Of a stretch of 53,611 nt of DNA, positions 33,246 to 42,511 are shown in pieces (position 1 is the first letter of the stretch; each line of letters starts with the position of its first letter). Made by a program: the position numbers and the translations under genes. The DNA comes from Muribaculaceae bacterium (GTDB taxonomy: Bacteria; Bacteroidota; Bacteroidia; Bacteroidales; Muribaculaceae). The stretch covers positions 1 to 53,611 of the forward strand of contig VSPM01000009.1 in the NCBI GenBank assembly GCA_009775365.1. The letters are read 5' to 3'. Below the pieces are notes generated by a model, which saw only the letters and a list, made by a program, of their open reading frames with translations, had not been told where the DNA came from and did not search any database.

Positions 33246-33758
33246 TCAGAGAGACTTTAGATAATCTTTGATTTCGGGGAGGCTTGACTCTGCCTGAGAG
33301 GCCGGCACCGGGAGCTTGACCATCTCCGACACTCTTGCACCGGGGATGACAGCGGCTTTAAGCTCTTGGGGAGAAGGGGTGTTCTGAAGTTTGCGGTATT
33401 CATCAAAAGTGTAGCGAGTGAACACCGAATTTGCGCTTATCCCCTGACGGTTGAGCCACCAGCCGCCGCCGAGGTCGAGCGGCCTTGAATTGTCGGTGAT
33501 GTCGGTGGGTGCCGGATAATAAGTGATATTCCCTTGGCCGTCGATAGTGATCGCCACATTGTCGGAGTAGTCGCCGGTCATGCGGAAAGCGGAAGCCTTC
33601 AGCACCATGCCAAGAGGTTTTGACGCAATCGGCTCCACCTGAACCGGTGATATTGTGGCGGAATCGGCCCCGGAGGAGGGCGCCGCGGGTTTTGCTACTT
33701 TATGGGAACATGCCATCATCATGCCTGCAAGCGGGATGAGGAATAAGGATTTGTTCAT
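33246..33758 (-). CDS. Small lipoprotein of unknown function
   Basis: A 170-residue protein with a signal peptide and lipobox (MMMAC, Cys17). A short Ala/Ser/Pro-rich linker is followed by a compact domain (about 45-165) with VLKASAFRMTGDYSDNVAIT and GGGWWLNRQGISANSVFTRY. I do not recognise a family. It is co-transcribed with the CobW-type gene from a strong promoter at 33785-33816. It may be a periplasmic metal-handling partner (context only). Confidence 0.78.
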   Translation of the reverse strand: MNKSLFLIPLAGMMMACSHKVAKPAAPSSGADSATISPVQVEPIASKPLGMVLKASAFRMTGDYSDNVAITIDGQGNITYYPAPTDITDNSRPLDLGGGWWLNRQGISANSVFTRYTFDEYRKLQNTPSPQELKAAVIPGARVSEMVKLPVPASQAESSLPEIKDYLKSL

Positions 33759-33784
33759 ATTTTCTTGTCTTGATGTTTCAAATG

Positions 33785-33816
33785 CAAATATAGCATTTCA
33801 GAGTTGAACTCACAAA
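33785..33816 (-). promoter_or_regulatory. Promoter of the lipoprotein-CobW operon
   Basis: TTTG (33816-33813), a 20-bp spacer and TATATTTG (33792-33785) on the minus strand, 27 bp before the lipoprotein start. No clear Zur-type palindrome is visible by eye. Confidence 0.75.
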
Positions 33817-33846
33817 TCAAACAAGGAATAAAGGACAGATTATTGG

Positions 33847-33945
33847 TCAGAAACTCACCTGAAGCATTGCCTCGAAGCGTTTGTCGTGTGCTTTTTGGCC
33901 GTTGAAGTCTACCCGTTTGCCATATTTTGAGTTGAATTTTACCAT
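33847..33945 (-). other. Possible 32-codon ORF or gene remnant
   Basis: An ATG at 33945 opens a 32-residue frame (MVKFNSKYGKRVDFNGQKAH, then DKRFEAMLQ) with a polar, protein-like composition. Coding status is uncertain. It could be the remains of a longer gene or an IS; the segment 34080-34125 next to it also looks like decayed coding DNA. The rest of the gap 33817-34148 shows only AT-rich sequence. Confidence 0.2.
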
Positions 33946-34148
33946 GTTTTTCAACATTGTTCTATTACACAGAATCACTAATGTATATCAGGAACTTATG
34001 GCTATTCACTCATGATTTTTGATTCAAAAATGAGAACATAGAACTGAACACCCTATTTGATTGCTAAAACAATGAGGTTTTGTGGAGGCGAAGTGCCGCG
34101 AAGGTTTCTTAAACCGTAACTATGTGATGAATAAATAAGAAAATAAGA

Positions 34149-34183
34149 AAAGAGGGAATTTTGATTGATTAGATTCCCTCTTT
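34149..34183 (-). terminator. Terminator of panB
   Basis: Arms AAAGAGGGAAT (34149-34159) and ATTCCCTCTTT (34173-34183), perfect 11-bp stem. On the minus strand the tail is T-rich (TTCTTATTTTCTTATT). It lies 33 bp past the panB stop. Confidence 0.85.
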
Positions 34184-34215
34184 ATTTGACAGTGTGTTGT
34201 AGGATTTGTGATTTG

Positions 34216-35037
34216 TCAGTATGATTCTTCTTTGGAGGGGAAGTCGCCGCTTTTCACGTCGGATATGTAATTATGCACGGCGTCGGTCATTATTCCGGCG
34301 AGGTCGGCATATCTGCGAAGGAATCTCGGGGAGAACCCCTGATTGATTCCAAGCATGTCGTGCATGACGAGCACCTGGCCGTCGACTCCGCCACCGGCGC
34401 CGATGCCGATTATAGGTATGCTGACCTCTTTGGCCACTCTCGCGGCAAGCTCTGCCGGCACCTTCTCGATCACGATTCCGAAGCAGCCTATTTCTTCAAG
34501 CATTTTGGCGTCTTCAATAAGCTTGCTGGCCTCGGCTTCCTCGCGCGCCCTCACATTGTAAGTGCCAAATTTGTTGATGCTCTGGGGCGTGAGGCCAAGA
34601 TGCCCCATGACGGGAATCCCGGCGCAGAGTATTCTTTCAACCGACTCTCGAATTTCGGATCCACCCTCCATTTTCACGGCTTCGGCATGGCTCTCTTTCA
34701 TGATTCTGACGGCAGATGCAAGCGCCTCTTTTGAATTGCCCTGATAAGATCCGAAGGGAAGGTCTACAACCACGAGGGCCCTTCTTGTGGCTTTCATCAC
34801 GGATTTTGCATGATATATCATCTGGTCGAGCGTGATAGGGAGCGTGGTGATGTTTCCCGCCATCACGTTGGAGGCTGAGTCGCCCACGAGGATTACGTCG
34901 ATTCCGGCTTCATCGAGGATTTTTGCGGAAGAATAGTCGTAGGCGGTGAGCATGGATATTTTCTCGCCGCGCTGTTTCATCTCCCCGAGCCGCCTGGTGG
35001 TGACTTTGCGGGTGTTGTCTGTTGTGTTGGTCGACAT
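34216..35037 (-). CDS. panB: Ketopantoate hydroxymethyltransferase
   Basis: Makes ketopantoate from 2-oxoisovalerate and methylene-THF, the first step of pantothenate (and so CoA) synthesis. The 273-residue length is normal. Signatures are MLTAYDYSSAKILDEAGID, VGDSASNVMAGNITTLPITL (metal-binding Asp within VGDS), VKMEGG and the C-terminal IGIGAGGGVDGQVLVMHDMLG. All key elements are present. It is a single gene with its own promoter and terminator. panC and panD are not in the window. Confidence 0.97.
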   Translation of the reverse strand: MSTNTTDNTRKVTTRRLGEMKQRGEKISMLTAYDYSSAKILDEAGIDVILVGDSASNVMAGNITTLPITLDQMIYHAKSVMKATRRALVVVDLPFGSYQGNSKEALASAVRIMKESHAEAVKMEGGSEIRESVERILCAGIPVMGHLGLTPQSINKFGTYNVRAREEAEASKLIEDAKMLEEIGCFGIVIEKVPAELAARVAKEVSIPIIGIGAGGGVDGQVLVMHDMLGINQGFSPRFLRRYADLAGIMTDAVHNYISDVKSGDFPSKEESY

Positions 35038-35111
35038 GATGGGTGTCTGTTATATGTCTTTTCTTGTTTTGGTTTGCAGAAGAGCGGGATTGCCCTCCGC
35101 GAAATATGGTG

Positions 35112-35141
35112 CAAAGTTAAGTATTTATTCAGATAAACCAA
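35112..35141 (-). promoter_or_regulatory. panB promoter
   Basis: TTG (35141-35139), a 19-bp spacer and TAACTTTG (35119-35112) on the minus strand, about 75 bp before the start codon. Confidence 0.75.
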
Positions 35142-35264
35142 AAAATAGGAGCTGTTCAGTGGCAAATGCTTCCCGAATCGTGGAAGCCGGGTGCGGAAAC
35201 GGGCCAATCCGGCATGGAATCCGTGCATAATGAGATAAAGTGGATAAAGATTGAAGCCACTTGT

Positions 35265-35295
35265 TTTGAGGAATATGCGGAATTTGTTAACTTTG
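35265..35295 (+). promoter_or_regulatory. leuS promoter
   Basis: TTTG (35265-35268), a 19-bp spacer and TAACTTTG (35288-35295), a perfect consensus match. It leaves an approximately 75-nt leader before leuS. I see no T-box elements. Confidence 0.85.
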
Positions 35296-35377
35296 CGTTC
35301 TATTTAAAGCAAACGGAGGCATCATCTTGTTTTATTCCTCCGTTGATTATTGAAGAAATAACAATAACATACCGTAT

Positions 35378-38140
35378 ATGGAATATAACCATCGCGAAAT
35401 CGAACAACGCTGGCAGCAGTATTGGCGCGACAACGAGATTTATCGTGCCAAGGAAAAGCCCGGGACGAAAAAGTTTTATGTGCTCGACATGTTCCCCTAT
35501 CCTTCGGGAGCGGGTCTTCATGTAGGCCATCCCCTGGGGTATATAGCAAGCGACATCTACTCCCGCTTCAAGCGTCAGCAGGGGTTCAATGTGCTTCACC
35601 CTATGGGTTATGACGCATATGGGCTTCCGGCAGAGCAATATGCCATCCAGACGGGTCAGCATCCCGAGAAGACCACTCTCACCAACATTGCACGCTATCG
35701 CGAGCAGCTCGACAAAATAGGATTCTCGTTTGACTGGAGCAGGGAAATACGCACTTGCGACCCTGAATATTACCGCTGGACGCAGTGGGCGTTTATCAAG
35801 ATGTTTAATTCATATTATGACCTCGATGCCGCCAAGGCCATGCCGATAGAGAGGCTTGTGGAGCGCTTTTCAGCCACCGGCACCGAGGGGATTCATGCCG
35901 CGTGCTCCAAGGAGCTCTCTTTCACGGCTGATGAATGGAACGGATTCAGCGAGAAGGAGAAGGCCGAGACGCTGATGAACTACAGGATTGCATATCAGGG
36001 GGAGACCATGGTGAACTGGTGTGAGGCTCTCGGCACTGTGCTTGCCAACGACGAGGTGAGCGAGGGCGTGAGCGTGCGCGGCGGACACCCGGTGGAGCAG
36101 AAGGTGATGAACCAGTGGTGTCTGCGAGTGTCGGCATACGCGCCGCGTCTTCTTGACGACCTTGCAAGCCTTGAATGGAGCGATTCTCTTAAAGAGACCC
36201 AGCGCAACTGGATAGGCAGGAGCGAGGGCGCTGAAATGCGCTTTCCGGTTGTGGGCAAGGATTTCAGCCTTGAAATATTCACAACCCGCGCAGACACGGC
36301 TTTCGGCGTGACCTTCATGGTGCTTGCCCCGGAATCGAAATATGTGGAGATGCTTGTCACTCCGGAGCGGAAAGAGGCCGTTGGCGCATATCTCGCCGAG
36401 GTCAGCCACAAGACTGAGCGTGAACGCCAGATAGACAAACGTGTGTCGGGTGTTTTCACCGGAAGTTATGCCCTCAACCCGATTTCCGGGAAGGAGATAC
36501 CAATCTGGGTGAGCGACTATGTGCTCGCCGGATATGGCACCGGCGCCATTATGGCCGTTCCTGCCCATGACTCGCGCGACTATGCGTTTGCCCGCCATTT
36601 CAATCTTCCGGTGGTGCCGCTTATAGAGGGCGCTGACGTGAGCGAGGAGAGTTTTGACGCCAAGGAGGGGAAGATGATTAATTCCGCCAACGACAAACTC
36701 AACCTGAATGGCCTCGAGGTGAAGGAGGCAATAGCCAGGACTAAGGAATTTATAGAGGCTGAGGGGATAGGGCGCGTGAAGGTGAACTACCGTCTGCGCG
36801 ACGCTATTTTCTCGCGCCAGAGATATTGGGGCGAGCCGTTCCCGGTGTATTATAAGGACGGCGTGGCTCATATCATGGATGAAAGCGTGCTGCCCCTTAT
36901 GCTTCCGGAGGTGGATTCTTATCTGCCTACCGCCACAGGGGAGCCTCCGCTGGGTAGAGCCAAAAACTGGGTGACTCCGGAGGGGTATCCCATAGAACTC
37001 TGCACAATGCCGGGATTTGCCGGCTCAAGCGCATATTATCTGCGTTATATGGACCCGCGCAACGATAAGGCTCTTGTGGGGAAAGAGGCTGATGAATATT
37101 GGCGCAATGTAGACCTTTATGTGGGAGGCGCGGAGCATGCCACAGGGCACCTGATCTATTCGCGTTTCTGGAACAAGTTCCTTTATGACCTTGGCCTTGT
37201 GGTCGAGCCGGAGCCGTTCAAGAAACTCGTGAACCAGGGAATGATTCAGGGACGAAGCAATTTCGTTTACCGCATAAAAGACACCAACACTTTTGTGAGC
37301 AAGGGGCTGAAGGGTGATTATGACGTGACTCCTATTCGCGTTGACATCAGCCTTGTCAACAATGATGTGCTCAATCTTGAAGGGTTCAAGGGATGGCGCC
37401 CGGAATTTGCCGATGCCGAGTTCCTGCTCGAAGACGGCAAGTATGTGTGTGGATATGCCGTGGAGAAAATGTCGAAGTCGATGTTTAATGTGGTCAATCC
37501 CGACGACATTGTTGAGCGTTACGGAGCCGACACATTGCGTCTTTATGAGATGTTCCTCGGCCCGCTTGAGCAGTCTAAGCCTTGGGACACAAACGGCATA
37601 GACGGCGCCAACCGCTTCCTTAAAAAACTTTGGGGGCATTTTGGCAAAATCGATCCCTCTAAGCGTGAGCCTATGACCAAGGAGGAGTTGAAGACCATGC
37701 ACAAGCTCATAAAGAAAGTTACTTATGACATTGAGCATTTCTCGTTTAACACTTCTGTGTCGGCTTTCATGGTGGCTCTGAATGAACTTTCATCGCAGAA
37801 GTCGACTAACGCTGAGGCAATGGAGATTTTCACTCGCCTGATTGCCCCGTTTGCACCCCACATAGCCGAAGAGTTCTGGCATGGCCTCGGCCATGAAGGC
37901 TCGGTGGTGGATGCCGAGTGGCCTGAATATAACGAGGAGTACCTCAAGGAGGATATGGTTAAATACCCGGTCAGCTTCAACGGCAAGACGCGCTTCATGC
38001 TTGAAGTGGCGGCCGACGCCTCGAAGGCAGATGTGGAGGCTGCGGCGCTTGCCGCCCCCGAAGCCGGGAAATGGCTCGACGGAAAGGCCCCCAAGAAGGT
38101 GATAGTCGTGCCCGGACGTATCGTGAACATCGTGCTGTAA
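35378..38140 (+). CDS. leuS: Leucyl-tRNA synthetase
   Basis: Charges tRNA-Leu with leucine (class Ia synthetase). The HIGH motif is HVGH (48-51, in PYPSGAGLHVGHPLGY) and the KMSKS loop is near residue 697 (EKMSKSMFN). The connective-polypeptide editing domain with the Thr-rich and Asp-bearing regions (FTTRADTAFGVTFMVLAPES, MAVPAHDSRDYAFA) lies between. The C-terminal domain is complete. The length of 920 residues is normal for Bacteroidetes. It has a strong promoter and its own terminator. Confidence 0.98.
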   Translation: MEYNHREIEQRWQQYWRDNEIYRAKEKPGTKKFYVLDMFPYPSGAGLHVGHPLGYIASDIYSRFKRQQGFNVLHPMGYDAYGLPAEQYAIQTGQHPEKTTLTNIARYREQLDKIGFSFDWSREIRTCDPEYYRWTQWAFIKMFNSYYDLDAAKAMPIERLVERFSATGTEGIHAACSKELSFTADEWNGFSEKEKAETLMNYRIAYQGETMVNWCEALGTVLANDEVSEGVSVRGGHPVEQKVMNQWCLRVSAYAPRLLDDLASLEWSDSLKETQRNWIGRSEGAEMRFPVVGKDFSLEIFTTRADTAFGVTFMVLAPESKYVEMLVTPERKEAVGAYLAEVSHKTERERQIDKRVSGVFTGSYALNPISGKEIPIWVSDYVLAGYGTGAIMAVPAHDSRDYAFARHFNLPVVPLIEGADVSEESFDAKEGKMINSANDKLNLNGLEVKEAIARTKEFIEAEGIGRVKVNYRLRDAIFSRQRYWGEPFPVYYKDGVAHIMDESVLPLMLPEVDSYLPTATGEPPLGRAKNWVTPEGYPIELCTMPGFAGSSAYYLRYMDPRNDKALVGKEADEYWRNVDLYVGGAEHATGHLIYSRFWNKFLYDLGLVVEPEPFKKLVNQGMIQGRSNFVYRIKDTNTFVSKGLKGDYDVTPIRVDISLVNNDVLNLEGFKGWRPEFADAEFLLEDGKYVCGYAVEKMSKSMFNVVNPDDIVERYGADTLRLYEMFLGPLEQSKPWDTNGIDGANRFLKKLWGHFGKIDPSKREPMTKEELKTMHKLIKKVTYDIEHFSFNTSVSAFMVALNELSSQKSTNAEAMEIFTRLIAPFAPHIAEEFWHGLGHEGSVVDAEWPEYNEEYLKEDMVKYPVSFNGKTRFMLEVAADASKADVEAAALAAPEAGKWLDGKAPKKVIVVPGRIVNIVL

Positions 38141-38161
38141 TTAATATCATGCTTAAATATG

Positions 38162-38195
38162 CACTCGCTTTCCTGCGCCGGCGGGGAGGCGAGTG
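38162..38195 (+). terminator. leuS terminator
   Basis: CACTCGC and TTTCC pair with GGGGAGGCGAGTG (some G-U pairs) across a small loop, followed by TTTTATT. It ends 18 bp before the next gene start (38214), so part of that leader is inside it. Confidence 0.75.
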
Positions 38196-38213
38196 TTTTA
38201 TTAGATTGAAATT

Positions 38214-39248
38214 ATGGAAGTCAACCCGTTGGTGTCGAAGGCATTCGGCAATATGCGTTTCCCGTTGATATTGGGAGTTGTGTTGATTCATAGCAACATA
38301 CTGTCGTTTCTTCCTGCTGATGACGCCATGCCTGTGTTCAGAAAGTTTATGACTTGCTGGAGGTATGTGCTGAATCTGTGTGTGCCTGCTTTCTATTTTA
38401 TTTCCGGATATCTCTTTTTCCGGTCAGGATTCTTAAATCTTCATGCATATTCCGATAAGCTGCGCAGGAGATGGCACACGCTTGCAGTGCCTTATCTGCT
38501 GTGGAATCTTATAGCCTTTCTGACCACATGTGTCAAGGTGCATCCGGCATTGACGGATTATTTTCCGCAGTATAAGACCCTGTTTGACTCATGGCAAAAT
38601 GTGGCGGTGGGTTTTGTTGACCTTGGCGGCACCTCATATCCCTATGACATGCCGCTGTGGTTTATAAGAAATCTAATTATCGCTGTACTGATATCGCCGG
38701 TGTTGTCTTTGATGTTTAAATATCTGAGATGGTTTTCGCTGGTGATATTATGCTGCATGATAGAGTTTCTGGATTTGCCGTGGAGCCTGGCATCCACAGT
38801 GTTTTTCTTTGCACTTGGCGGATGCTTCCCGTTGTTGCGGTTTCCGGTTGAGAAAGCGGCGTCGGCATTATGGATCTGGCTTCCTCTTTTTGTCATGACA
38901 TCTTGGGCAAACAGTGCCGGCGTGGAGTGTTTCCCGTTGTGGATAAGTATGACGGCAGGAGTTATGATGCTTGTCTCATTAAGCCTTCTTGCGACAAAGA
39001 GCGGATTTAAGACAGCTTCAATATTGGATAAATCAACGTTTTTCGTGTACGCATCTCATGGACTTTACGCATCAGTGGTGCCAAAATTTGTATTGGCATT
39101 GTTTCCTCCGGACGGCAATTCTGAGATAGGATTTGCTGATTATATTATCAGTTTTTTGCTTCTTGCCGGAGTCTCGTTCATGCTATATGTAATTTGCGTC
39201 AGGCTTACCCCCGCTCTTGCCAATGTGCTTTGCGGGTCAAGAACATGA
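38214..39248 (+). CDS. Membrane O-acyltransferase (acyltransferase family 3)
   Basis: A 344-residue protein with about ten membrane helices. The N-terminal sequence RFPLILGVVLIHSNIL carries the conserved His of family 3 in helix 1, and LCVPAFYFISGYLFF is the family's second-helix signature. Such enzymes add acetyl or succinyl groups to sugars of LPS, capsule or other glycans. The target here is unknown; there are no glycan genes close by. rdgB starts 86 bp later. Confidence 0.85.
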   Translation: MEVNPLVSKAFGNMRFPLILGVVLIHSNILSFLPADDAMPVFRKFMTCWRYVLNLCVPAFYFISGYLFFRSGFLNLHAYSDKLRRRWHTLAVPYLLWNLIAFLTTCVKVHPALTDYFPQYKTLFDSWQNVAVGFVDLGGTSYPYDMPLWFIRNLIIAVLISPVLSLMFKYLRWFSLVILCCMIEFLDLPWSLASTVFFFALGGCFPLLRFPVEKAASALWIWLPLFVMTSWANSAGVECFPLWISMTAGVMMLVSLSLLATKSGFKTASILDKSTFFVYASHGLYASVVPKFVLALFPPDGNSEIGFADYIISFLLLAGVSFMLYVICVRLTPALANVLCGSRT

Positions 39249-39333
39249 ATGAAAGACATGCCTGAGCAGCTTGCCGCGTTTTCAGTATGGAGACACGCTC
39301 TACAATAAAAGGCATATGACAAGCGTTTTTTTT

Positions 39334-39930
39334 ATGATGAATAAAGAGCTTCCCAATATAGTGTTTGCCACCAATAACCTCCATAAACTGGAGGAGGCGC
39401 GGGCGTTATCGTCCGGAATAATTAACATCCTTTCTCTTTCGGACATCGATTGTCATGACGACATACCCGAAACAGCCGACACCCTTGAGGGGAATGCCCT
39501 CATAAAAGCACGTTGGGTGAAGGAAAAATATGGTTATGACTGTTTTGCCGACGACACGGGGCTTATGGTAGATGCGCTTGACGGCAAGCCCGGTGTCTAT
39601 AGTGCGCGTTTTGCAGGCCCGCAGTGCAACTCGGCCGACAATATGGCTTTACTCCTTTCGGAACTTGAAGGAGTGGCAGAGGCAGACCGCACTGCTCGTT
39701 TTGAAACTGTCATAGCACTTGTGCGCGGAGAGGAAGAGAAACTGTTCAAAGGGTGTGTGACAGGAAAAATATCTACCGAGCCTCACGGTTCTGCCGGATT
39801 CGGGTATGACCCCGTATTTGTGGCCGACGAGTCGGGACTGGCTTTTGCCGAAATGACGGCAGAGGCAAAAAACAGCATCTCTCATCGCGGACGCGCCATG
39901 AGGCATTTCATCGAGTATCTCACAAAATAA
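39334..39930 (+). CDS. rdgB: XTP/dITP diphosphatase
   Basis: Cleans non-canonical purine nucleotides (dITP, XTP) from the pool. Signatures are IVFATNNLHKLEEA, FADDTGLMVDALDG (catalytic Asp region), SARFAG, FGYDPVF and the SHR motif (SISHRGRAM). I use the start at 39334 (MMNKELPNIVFATNN), because the in-frame ATGs at 39271 and 39316 add residues the family does not have. The 198-residue product then has normal length. Confidence 0.95.
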   Translation: MMNKELPNIVFATNNLHKLEEARALSSGIINILSLSDIDCHDDIPETADTLEGNALIKARWVKEKYGYDCFADDTGLMVDALDGKPGVYSARFAGPQCNSADNMALLLSELEGVAEADRTARFETVIALVRGEEEKLFKGCVTGKISTEPHGSAGFGYDPVFVADESGLAFAEMTAEAKNSISHRGRAMRHFIEYLTK

Positions 39931-39978
39931 TCATGCGGCGACACTCTTGTCAGATTTAATATTACTTGCAACAAAATT

Positions 39979-42456
39979 ATGAAACGGATATTACCTCTTT
40001 CCTTCGCATTGGCAGTGGCGGCAACAGCCTCCGCCGATTCTAACTGGAGAATGCACCCCACTTTCGACGAGGAGGTCGGAAGGGTGGTTGAAACTCCTGA
40101 ATACACATATTTCACAAGCCGCACGATGCCGTTAAAGACCGGCCGAGTCGATGCCAAATCATTGTTCAGATACGACAAGGAGGGGGATGAACTCCAGACT
40201 TTGTCGACCGATAATCTTCTTTCATTCAACAATGTGTTGGATATTCAGTATTGCCCGCAGAAAGGTTATCTCGTTGTAGTGTACACAAACTATGACATGG
40301 ATTTCATTTTTGACAACGGCGATGTGGTGAATTGCCCGGCTTACAGGCTTGCGACGATAAATCAGTCAAAGAATGTGAACGGGATTACTGTGAATCCTGA
40401 GTTTGACAGAGTGTATATTGCCACAGATTTCGGATATGTGGCGCTCAATGACGAGAAATTCGAGATTTCGGAAAGCCGGATATATGGAGAGCCATTGAAG
40501 TCGATGGCGCGAATCGGCGATACTATAGTGGCAATACATGGCAATGACATAATCGCAGCGCCGGCTTCAGACCGCCGTATGTCGCTTTCCGATTATGAAA
40601 AGGTTGCAAGTCTTGAAAAACCATATATTCTTGCGCCGTTGTCAGCCGACATGTGTCTGGTGGCTGCCTATAAGAATAAAGCAAGAGAGGTCAGCTCCAT
40701 ATCTTTGCAAAATGGCAAAATAGCAGTCACTCCCATTTTGACAAGCTCTACACTTTATAACACCGAGAACAATAAGAACGGAGTGACAATGGCATCGGCA
40801 AAACGGCTTTATCAGTTCACTCCGGATGGCAAATTTTCCGCAACCGATTTTCCTGAAGAGCAGACCGGAATATCAGCCGGGTCTTATGACATGTCGGAGG
40901 TGTGGCAAGGGATGGCCAGAAAAGGAATAAGAAGTGGCAAGCCAGGTGCAGACGGGACTTCCTGGACAATGACCCGCGACTATATGCTGCCGGATGCTCC
41001 GGCTCCTTTCATTTCAACACACATGCTCGTGCATCCATCGAAAGGGCTTATGCTTGTGAACTATGGCTATGACTATAACTTTAATGACAGTTACAGCCAT
41101 TCGTCGCCTGCATTGCTCAGTGCATACCGCGATAGCCGCTGGAGCAACCTGTCGCCGGCATACACAAATCCGGAACAGACAAAAATGATGCGCTCTCCTA
41201 ACGGTTTTGCAATTGATCCCGACAATCCGGATTTAATATATATGACGTCGGTGTACAACGGATTGGCTCGAATTAACCTTTCCGACCCTTCCGACGTGAT
41301 ACATCTTTCTCGTCCGTCTGACACGGGAAGCAAACTTCCGGGTTTTGTGGAGTTTGTGCCTGATCAGACAGGAAAAAACAAGTGGGGATGCCAGTTCACC
41401 GCTCCTGAGTTTGATTATTATGGCAATCTATGGACGATGTATATAGACCTTGACAATCAGAACCCAGAAAGGCTATATCTTTATTGCTGGACTCCGGAAG
41501 ACCGCAAAGCAACGTCGTCTGCCACGTCGCTGGTCGCGCCGAAGGTTTTGGAGGTAAAAGGTTTCTTGCCCAACAATATCGACAAATTGTTGCCGCTGCG
41601 GCATTCGTCAAACCGGAATTATCTTGTCTACACCACAGGCCAGTATGACAGCCCGTTGGTGGTGATTGACACTAATGGCACTCCTCTCGATTCATCGGAT
41701 GACACTGTTGGAGTGATAAAAAAAACCGAATTTGTAGATCAGGAAGGGAGCTCGATATCTCCCACCCATATCAGGTGTATGTGGGAAGATCCTGCAACCG
41801 GCAATGTGTGGATAGGTCATGACGGCGGTGTGTTTTATCTTGACCCTGAACAGGCATTTTCATCATCTCCGAGAGTCACCAGAATTAAGATTGCCAGAAA
41901 TGACGGAACTAACCTTGCAGACTATCTGCTCGACGGAGTGTCTGTAAATAAAATAACCAGTGACGGAAATGGCAGAAAATGGTTTGCCACATTAGGCGGC
42001 GTGTTATGCACATCATCAGACGGTCGCGAGATTGTAGGAGAGTTTAACAGTTCAAACAGCCCTATGCCGGATGATGCCACATATGGGCTTGAGTATATTC
42101 CTGCGAATAATTCCATGATGATTTCCACGGGTATGGGTCTTGTGGAGTATTTTCTTTCAGGGAGCTCTTCGGCGGGAAGTGAAGAGTCGGTAAAGGTGTA
42201 CCCGAATCCTGTTCGCCCCGATTATCTGGGATATGTCACGATTGAGGGGGCGCCTTCCGGAGGAATTGTGAAGATTGTAGACGCGTCAGGCAATATTGTC
42301 AAAGAACTCGGGCGTGCCAACGGTTCGGAAGTGAAGTGGGATGTGACCAACCATCAGTTCAAGAGGGTGTCGAGCGGTGTCTATTATGTGCTTGTGTCGT
42401 CGGGGAAAAACGACACGGAGTTTGCTGCCGCAGGGAAGATACTTGTGGTGAACTGA
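39979..42456 (+). CDS. porZ: PorZ-like type IX secretion protein
   Basis: An 825-residue secreted protein with a signal peptide (1-20). Two beta-propellers follow, recognised by repeats such as DAKSLFRYDKEGDEL, FDRVYIATDFGYVALND and GNVWIGHDGGVFYLD. The C-terminus is a type IX sorting domain (VKVYPNPVRPDYLGYV, then GIVKIVDASGNIVKEL and SSGVYYVLVSSG). This build matches PorZ, the surface partner of the sortase PorU that delivers anionic lipopolysaccharide for substrate anchoring in Porphyromonas. Assignment to PorZ is from layout and motif style, not from alignment. It implies that the organism has a T9SS encoded elsewhere. Confidence 0.8.
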   Translation: MKRILPLSFALAVAATASADSNWRMHPTFDEEVGRVVETPEYTYFTSRTMPLKTGRVDAKSLFRYDKEGDELQTLSTDNLLSFNNVLDIQYCPQKGYLVVVYTNYDMDFIFDNGDVVNCPAYRLATINQSKNVNGITVNPEFDRVYIATDFGYVALNDEKFEISESRIYGEPLKSMARIGDTIVAIHGNDIIAAPASDRRMSLSDYEKVASLEKPYILAPLSADMCLVAAYKNKAREVSSISLQNGKIAVTPILTSSTLYNTENNKNGVTMASAKRLYQFTPDGKFSATDFPEEQTGISAGSYDMSEVWQGMARKGIRSGKPGADGTSWTMTRDYMLPDAPAPFISTHMLVHPSKGLMLVNYGYDYNFNDSYSHSSPALLSAYRDSRWSNLSPAYTNPEQTKMMRSPNGFAIDPDNPDLIYMTSVYNGLARINLSDPSDVIHLSRPSDTGSKLPGFVEFVPDQTGKNKWGCQFTAPEFDYYGNLWTMYIDLDNQNPERLYLYCWTPEDRKATSSATSLVAPKVLEVKGFLPNNIDKLLPLRHSSNRNYLVYTTGQYDSPLVVIDTNGTPLDSSDDTVGVIKKTEFVDQEGSSISPTHIRCMWEDPATGNVWIGHDGGVFYLDPEQAFSSSPRVTRIKIARNDGTNLADYLLDGVSVNKITSDGNGRKWFATLGGVLCTSSDGREIVGEFNSSNSPMPDDATYGLEYIPANNSMMISTGMGLVEYFLSGSSSAGSEESVKVYPNPVRPDYLGYVTIEGAPSGGIVKIVDASGNIVKELGRANGSEVKWDVTNHQFKRVSSGVYYVLVSSGKNDTEFAAAGKILVVN

Positions 42457-42469
42457 CAGACGAGAGCTT

Positions 42470-42511
42470 CAAAATTATATGAAACTACCAAACCGACAAA
42501 ATTATATGAAC
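42470..42511. repeat. 14-bp direct repeat with two in-frame ATGs
   Basis: CAAAATTATATGAA occurs at both ends of this interval with a 27-bp period, so both copies contain an ATG in the same frame. It gives the LRR gene two candidate starts (42479 and 42506). Confidence 0.85.
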
